Assembly (NCBI RefSeq): GCF_905475345.1
Contig: NC_066596.1
Location: forward strand, 7,559,001 to 7,623,000
Length of the DNA stretch: 64,000 nt
Origin: Vespula vulgaris
Taxonomy: Eukaryota; Arthropoda; Insecta; Hymenoptera; Vespidae
Direction of reading: 5' to 3'
Under the pieces are notes generated by a model. That model saw only the letters and a program-made list of their open reading frames with translations, was not told where the DNA came from and ran no database searches. Every line of letters starts with the position of its first letter. Position 1 is the stretch's first letter. Positions 57,823-64,000 of this stretch are shown here, one piece after another. Both the position numbers and the translations under genes were made by a program.

Positions 57823-60559
57823 ATGTCGACGTACGAAGCGTCGGTTCGTTTCTCTTCGCGAACTCAATTACGTTTTTATTTATTAAACTCAATACGTAGG
57901 AACACGAACATCGCAAAAATCCTATGTTTTTCTTACGCAATTACGCAAATATTTTATCCAACCGTAAGTTAATGCATTAGATTTCATTTCGTTGTAACAA
58001 ATGTCACATCGTTTCGATACGTTTGACTAATTTGTACGTGATGACGCGACATATTTGCGTAGTACACATATCGCATACGTAACGCCCTGTCGTTTAACTG
58101 CATTCGCAAACAGCATCGGCCTCATCGAGAGACCTTTCCACGGGACGAACGAGGAGAGATAATCGTAGGAATCGTCGATGGAGCGTACGAAAAACGCAGA
58201 TTCCATTCATCCGTTGACTGCACCGAAGAGAAAAGACATAAATGCGTGATACGGCGACGTTTTAATACAGAAATAACGTGAATCGGTAAGCACGGTGTCG
58301 TGTGCAGAAAACGCGTACTACGTTGAACGTACGTATATATACGTAACATGTCGTACTCGGCTCGGTGTATTCGCAGGCAATGCATTTTGCGGGCACGCTT
58401 GAACGCACGAACGACGAAAAAGCTGCTCGCAAGTCTACTCGATGCGTTCGCGCTTGTCGCGAATAAACGAGACCGTCTTTTATACCGAGTCTTTTTTGTA
58501 CGTTGTACGTAAGTATGAACCTCGCGATATTCGCGCGTTGTCTCTTAAACGTTTCCGTATCTGCTTGCATCTTTTTTATCTTACTTTATTATGACGAGTT
58601 AATGCGAGGAAAGTTGATACCATCCGGTCGTTTTAAGTTTCGTCGCTCGATGCTCCTTTTCTTTCATTTTCTTTTCTTCTTTTTCTTTCTTCCCGTTTCT
58701 CTCCGTTCTTTCAATCTATATAAGTATGTAGGTACCTACTTACTTAATAATTATTACTTGGTTCAATTAAGATTTAACCGCAATTACATAAGATGTTTGT
58801 CAAGCGGTCGATATACAATCAAATTGTTTGTAATCTTCGTTCATACCAATACACGTATGTATAAGATAATCAAACTGAAAAGGACGACAGTAGAAAGCAA
58901 GCGATGAAGATGAAAGCGAAACTTTGCAAAGTATGTACCTATCTAATATGAAATTCTAATCTCGTAGCTCCAACTTCCTCGCTTCTCTTTCTTAAAGTCA
59001 AAGCAGTTTAGTTTCACTTCAAAAGGATAGTCCCAAGAGGATCTTTTTTTATACGTATAGGTACGATGCGACAGGCTGCGATCGAACGAGTTCTTGGCGC
59101 AGTTGGTCGATGGTTGAAATGTCTTACTTTTTCTTTCATCTTTATCAAAAATTCAACCAATCGTAAATCGAATTCACACTTTTCGTATACTTTTAGATAC
59201 GTCCTAGACGATCATCATTTGGTTATCGCAAATCTACGATCGATCGTAAAACTGGCAGTGATGAATAGAGAAAATGATCCTTGATAATAAGAACGAATCA
59301 ATTAGCAGTAAAAGTTACTATAAAACCTTCAATAGTAAGATCTTACAAAGATAATTATAATAAAATCAAATAAAATAAGTAGATAAGATCGGAATAGTAT
59401 TTGTCACGTTGTAATTATCCATTTCCGATCTGTCCATAAGTTATGCCGACAATTAGCGATCGTTCTCCTTTCGTTAATCTCAAACGAGACCACGATGGAG
59501 AAATCCTGAAAGGGCGAATCCCGTAAGGAAGGATTCGAAAGGCACGCGACGGACACGCGCCACGTGCTGCGAGGGAGCACCCAAGGTGGGCTCTTTTTTA
59601 CCTTTCTCTCTCACTCTCTCTCTCTCTCTCTCTGCGTATCTATCTGTTTCTATCTATCCCTTTCTCTCCTTTTCCTGCTTTGCGCGTTGCGCTCGTGCGT
59701 CGTGGTATTCGAAACACAAGGATAGCTACGATCGGAGAACGGTCGGATGGTGTCATCTGGCAAGCAGAAAGGCCTGCAAAGCCGAAAACACATGGATGCT
59801 TCGGTTTCCTCCTAGAGTTCGCTCTCTTTCTCTCTCCTCTTTTTAGGGCGTTACCGTATGCCCCCTGTATAACGGTCGAATGTTTTTAGTGGACGTATGT
59901 CGAATGATGACATTCAAAATTCATAGAGTTTTATGCATTGTCAAGTTTCTATGATGTTCGTACAATATTAGCAACTTTTGAATAATAACAAATCTTGATT
60001 TACGATTGTTAACGCTAGTGTTTTTATTTTAAATTGTTCTAGTTTTCAAATAATAATTCTTTATTCGTTTACCTAAATTATTTCTTTTGAGAATGTTTGT
60101 AAAGATATAATTAAAAATCGATAAATATGATTCAGTTATTCTTTTTTAAAGAAGGATGCTCTTTAAATATTCGTACGTATATACTTACGTAGATAGACTT
60201 TTGGTTGAATTCCATAGCTACATGGACCATATAAAGATCTCGATCATCGATTCGAGTGAAAATCTTTTCAAGCTTGCCGATGGAACCGGCTTAACCGGGA
60301 ACGGATTCGGGCAGTTCCGTGCTTTTCTTGCTCCACTTGAGAGAAAGTTTTTGTACACACGCGTAAAGCAGAGCGGGTTCTCTTGGCGTGCCAGCACTTC
60401 TCCAAGGCGGCTATCAGCCGGAGGCAAAGCCTCGAAAGAGTTAATGCGAGTACATCCCCGCGAGTAGTCGCATCGATTCCACCAAGTAAGAACGTGAACT
60501 ACTTTTGCTTGATTCTGTTTTTGGTATCATCGAGAATCCTGCTATATTTCTTTTTCTCT

Positions 60560-60602
<43 letters not shown>
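60560..60602. repeat. (CT)n microsatellite
   Basis: About 20 CT units. Confidence 0.95.
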
Positions 60603-60606
<4 letters not shown>

Positions 60607-61501
60607 ACTCGTCCCACCTGTTGTCCCGTTTTACGAGAGTTTTGATTTATTTTTCTTTTTCCTTTCTCATCGTGAATTTTTTTAATTTTCTTTTTTTTAA
60701 TCTCGTTAAATTTATTTTCTTTTACATTTATGGGCGAATAGTTGGACGATTGTAACAGTTTGAATACAATAGAAACGAAAGAGAAATTGTATTAAAATTG
60801 ACGATGACACACACTAGAAGGCTCGATTTAATTTCTTCCGTATAAGACGTCTACGTTCGAGCACCATTAAGAGGGTCACTGACGTATTCTAATCTTTATC
60901 CCTCGATAAAGCACGTGTCTCTGCCTAAAAACATCGTGAATGTATATATTTATGAGAGGATTAGGCGAATAACATCGGCGTGGAATAGGGAGTTTTAATT
61001 GTTAGAAAGTATTGAAAAGATGTGGTACATAATAATAAGTAGGTAAGTAGATAATCTTGAAAAGTATGACGATCGATCGATGATCTACATACGTCAAAAA
61101 TCCCTCCACGAAGTAGTACTACCTACTTGTCTTCTTAAGAATTCGCATGCGATGCCACTCGGATTGTTATTCTTAAAGGCAGAGTCTTGCGCTTAAATAT
61201 GGAGTACGGATAAAATTATGGAAATTGAGGATCACGCGGGAAATTCTACTGAATAGTCTCAGTGCGTGGTGTAATATGTATGCGTGTGGCTCGACAAGAA
61301 AGGTAGAAGGTTTGGGCTTTTGGAAGGATAAGACCAAGCGAGAGGATTGTACCGATCCACCAACCAGCTATCATTTGCCATTCGGAATCATTATACGAGC
61401 ACGATCGAAAATGCGGTTCCATGCATCACGTTCGTCTACTTAAAGTGATTTCACCTCTGATTAAGTCCGTTCTGGTCCTTCCAATTCCACTGGCGGCCCA
61501 T

Positions 61502-61504
<3 letters not shown>

Positions 61505-61544
<40 letters not shown>

Positions 61545-61545
61545 G
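61505..61545. repeat. (CT)n microsatellite
   Basis: About 15 CT units, then interrupted units. Confidence 0.92.
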
Positions 61546-62045
61546 TCTCCCATTCTCTCTTACTCTCTCACTCATGGCATTGGACTCCATTTCTCCGTTT
61601 CCTCTTAAGGAGGTCCTCGTGCGAACGGCATAATCTTTCGAGAGAGTAATCGGATGGTTTCGATGAGATCGATACACATTTTTAAATTTGTTATGGATAA
61701 GGGATAGATAGATAGATCGGATTACGTTTTTAAGTAACTCCCGTGAAATAAGGATATTAGCAATCTCATGGTTGTTAAATTCGTTACATGATTTCATTTT
61801 AATATGAATTATTTATTACTAATTATACGTAAAGAAAGGTTTTTTAGCGGATCGAACTACTCAAAGTTCTTCTCAAAAGTGAATCGAAGCAACATTATAA
61901 AAATTTTCTCGATTACACGAAATTGGAAGTCAACTTCTTTTGTCGTTGCCGAGATCGTCCTCGAGATCTTCTCGTTGAGGGCTTTCCCTCGAAGAACTCG
62001 ACAAGTCGTAGTAAAAAGCTTCCTCGTTAAATTCCTCATTGAGTA

Positions 62046-62059
62046 AAGAGAGAGACAGA

Positions 62060-62096
<37 letters not shown>
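62046..62096. repeat. (GA)n microsatellite
   Basis: About 22 GA units with two C interruptions. Confidence 0.93.
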
Positions 62097-62097
<1 letters not shown>

Positions 62098-64000
62098 AGC
62101 CGGCTGCGAAGAAGTATGCGTCGTGCGACCTTGCACCTGACGATCTGTCCACCACTGAGCTTCTTTTCCAAGCGTCGAGTAGACGTATCCGTGCAAGTCC
62201 CGAGAACGGGAACGTTAATGAGGCGCTACCTTTCCTTGATTCCATAATGAGAGATTTTTCTTTTTCGAATCGTTACCGATAGATTGTGATCTACTCGAAG
62301 ACAGCACGGTCAAGCTTTTGTATTTTCAATACGATAACAAAGACTTACGATGTCTTACTTTGACTTCTTTCAAACGATTTTGCAATAAGACAGATCAATG
62401 ATCGCCTTACGATTTTATATTGAAAAAGTCAAGTATTGTCTGATAATGCTGAAAAAGCAGCGATACTAAGAGTGAAATTACATTCTCCTTTCGCAATTCG
62501 AAGAGACCGAAGGAAGTAATTGACAAAGTAAAGAAAGAAGCGTATTCGAAGAGTGAATGGGGAAATATATAAAAAAGGAAGCAACACTTTCGTCTCTCAC
62601 TCTACGTTCGAGAACTTGGAGTAGTGCGTGAATGAAGTCGTAAAAGTCCCCCTCGGTTAGACCCATGAATGAAGTCGCAAAATATTTCAAGCCTAATCGA
62701 AAGAGAAGACTTCTTAAATGACCAAAGGCTTGGATATACCTACGTTGAATCGATCGAAATACGAGTACGAAGACAAGAATTACCTACGTATCGAGCTATC
62801 GACGGATTAATTTCCTATTAAATAATACCCATTCCCTAATACTGAACTCAATAATCTTGCATGTCTCTTTATAATTTCATCGTGATATATCTTGACGATC
62901 GTACGACGTTTATAGAAAAAAAAGAAAAAATAAGATGAAAGAAAAAAGAGAAAAGGAAAAAGATAAAAACGTGAAACAATCATTAATGTCAGGAGAACAT
63001 CGCAGTCATCGAAAATAATTGAAATAGATCGAAAAACGAAGCTAAGAGGTTAAAGATCACTAGGCTGGTGTATCGACGCGACGGCCAGGTAGTAATACGA
63101 GAGCGAAGCAGGTAGGTACAGGTATTTAATAAAGGAATGCAGAAGGACTACTATTGACGGAAGTATCAGCTGTTGGTCGGGCTCCTTTTCGAAGGAGCGC
63201 GTACAAGACGGAAAAACACTCTTAAATCTCTGTTCCCGCGCCAAGAGCATAAAAGACGAATTGGACGATGATGGACGATGATAAACGATCAGAAAAGATC
63301 GGGAAAGATCTTAATATAATGCACCTCTTAACGTATTGTCACGCTCCTTTGCGTACGTAGCATTTGAATTTAAGATCAGGATCGACGCGTTAACGTTTTT
63401 CGTAATTTTTCTTATATACCGTCCAATCGAATAAAACGATACAATTAATTCGTTCACGTAAAATTATTGATAGTTGGTATCTGCGTAATGATTTTGGCGA
63501 GGAAAAAGATGGCAATCGACGATATTAGACACACGTATTTAGACATTTTCTCTTTGACTTTTCGAGATACATATTATGAAGGTCCCGGCAAAGTACGATC
63601 GATAATGTCCTTGAGGAGGCAACGATACGCGCTTGTACGATAATCATCCGCAAAGTAGTCACAGGCGGAATACGTAAACGAGCGGTGGCTCTCATTCGAG
63701 CGCGTCGGGAATGAGCACGCTTCTCTCAATCGGTACACGCCATGCAACGGCATCGATTTCCATACGCTATCCGTGCGTATATAACCGAGAGAGCCCATCG
63801 CGTAATGCCCAGGTGATTCCCGTGGAATTATTAACCGCAGATGCAAGTGCAACGAATTATTGCGCCCCAATTTTTCAACCATTAAAGAAACCGAACTGAA
63901 ACTTTCTTCCTGCCTTATCCCTCTACGAGTATATAAAGTATATACGTAAAGGGGACAGGAAATTTTTCAACGACATAGTCCGAAATAACGTCGAGAACTG

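Larger units (their letters stand above)
54001..64000. other. Right part of window, no gene supported
   Basis: No recognisable protein or RNA gene. GC-rich promoter-like stretches occur at 54520-54660, 55330-55740 (with three CACGTG boxes) and 56270-56590 (with ATCAGTATT, an initiator-like sequence, then a 30-codon frame at 56396-56488). An unusual block lies at 56930-57250. Long CT/GA runs are listed separately. Confidence 0.5.

Overview
The window is a piece of an insect nuclear genome, most likely a hymenopteran (bee, ant or wasp). The evidence is split eukaryotic genes with GT-AG introns, no visible CpG depletion, very many (CT)n/(GA)n, (TA)n and (ACGT)n microsatellites, and two animal-specific genes whose proteins look like their fly homologues. 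The species cannot be fixed from the sequence.

Only two protein-coding genes can be supported, and they lie tail to tail. On the + strand, 4237-8769, are the last eleven coding exons of dystrophin (Dys): end of the last spectrin repeat, WW domain, EF-hand-like region, ZZ zinc finger, coiled coils and C-terminal tail. These exons join in frame to 743 codons and a TAA stop. The 5' exons (actin-binding domain and most spectrin repeats) are not here; bases 1-4236 hold no exon I can support. The Dys 3' UTR has candidate poly(A) signals near 9083 and 9985.

On the - strand, 41837 down to 24853, are five coding exons of a Senseless/Gfi-1 family C2H2 zinc-finger transcription factor. They join in frame to about 376 residues ending in four zinc fingers and a short Pro/Ser/Gln-rich tail. 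Introns are long (10.2 kb, 4.1 kb, 1.35 kb and 142 bp), and one splits the TGEKP linker between fingers 2 and 3. The N-terminal exon(s) and promoter were not identified; they are somewhere above 41837. Below the stop codon, the AT-rich stretch 20500-24852 is read as a long 3' UTR. It contains, antisense to the + strand, an 8-mer seed site with strong 3' pairing for miR-9a and a second weaker site. This matches the known miR-9a control of senseless in flies.

The rest (about 10000-20500, the introns, and 41838-64000) is noncoding as far as I can see. It holds microsatellites, a CAG/CTG tract, a long polypyrimidine tract, several perfect hairpins or palindromes, a triple CACGTG cluster, and one odd block near 56930-57250 that does not look like its surroundings. 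No CRISPR, operon, prophage or intact transposon was seen, and I did not find a convincing new multi-gene system. The most informative leads are the miR-9a sites, the double-frame exon of the senseless gene, the unexplained 57-kb block and the compact hairpins.
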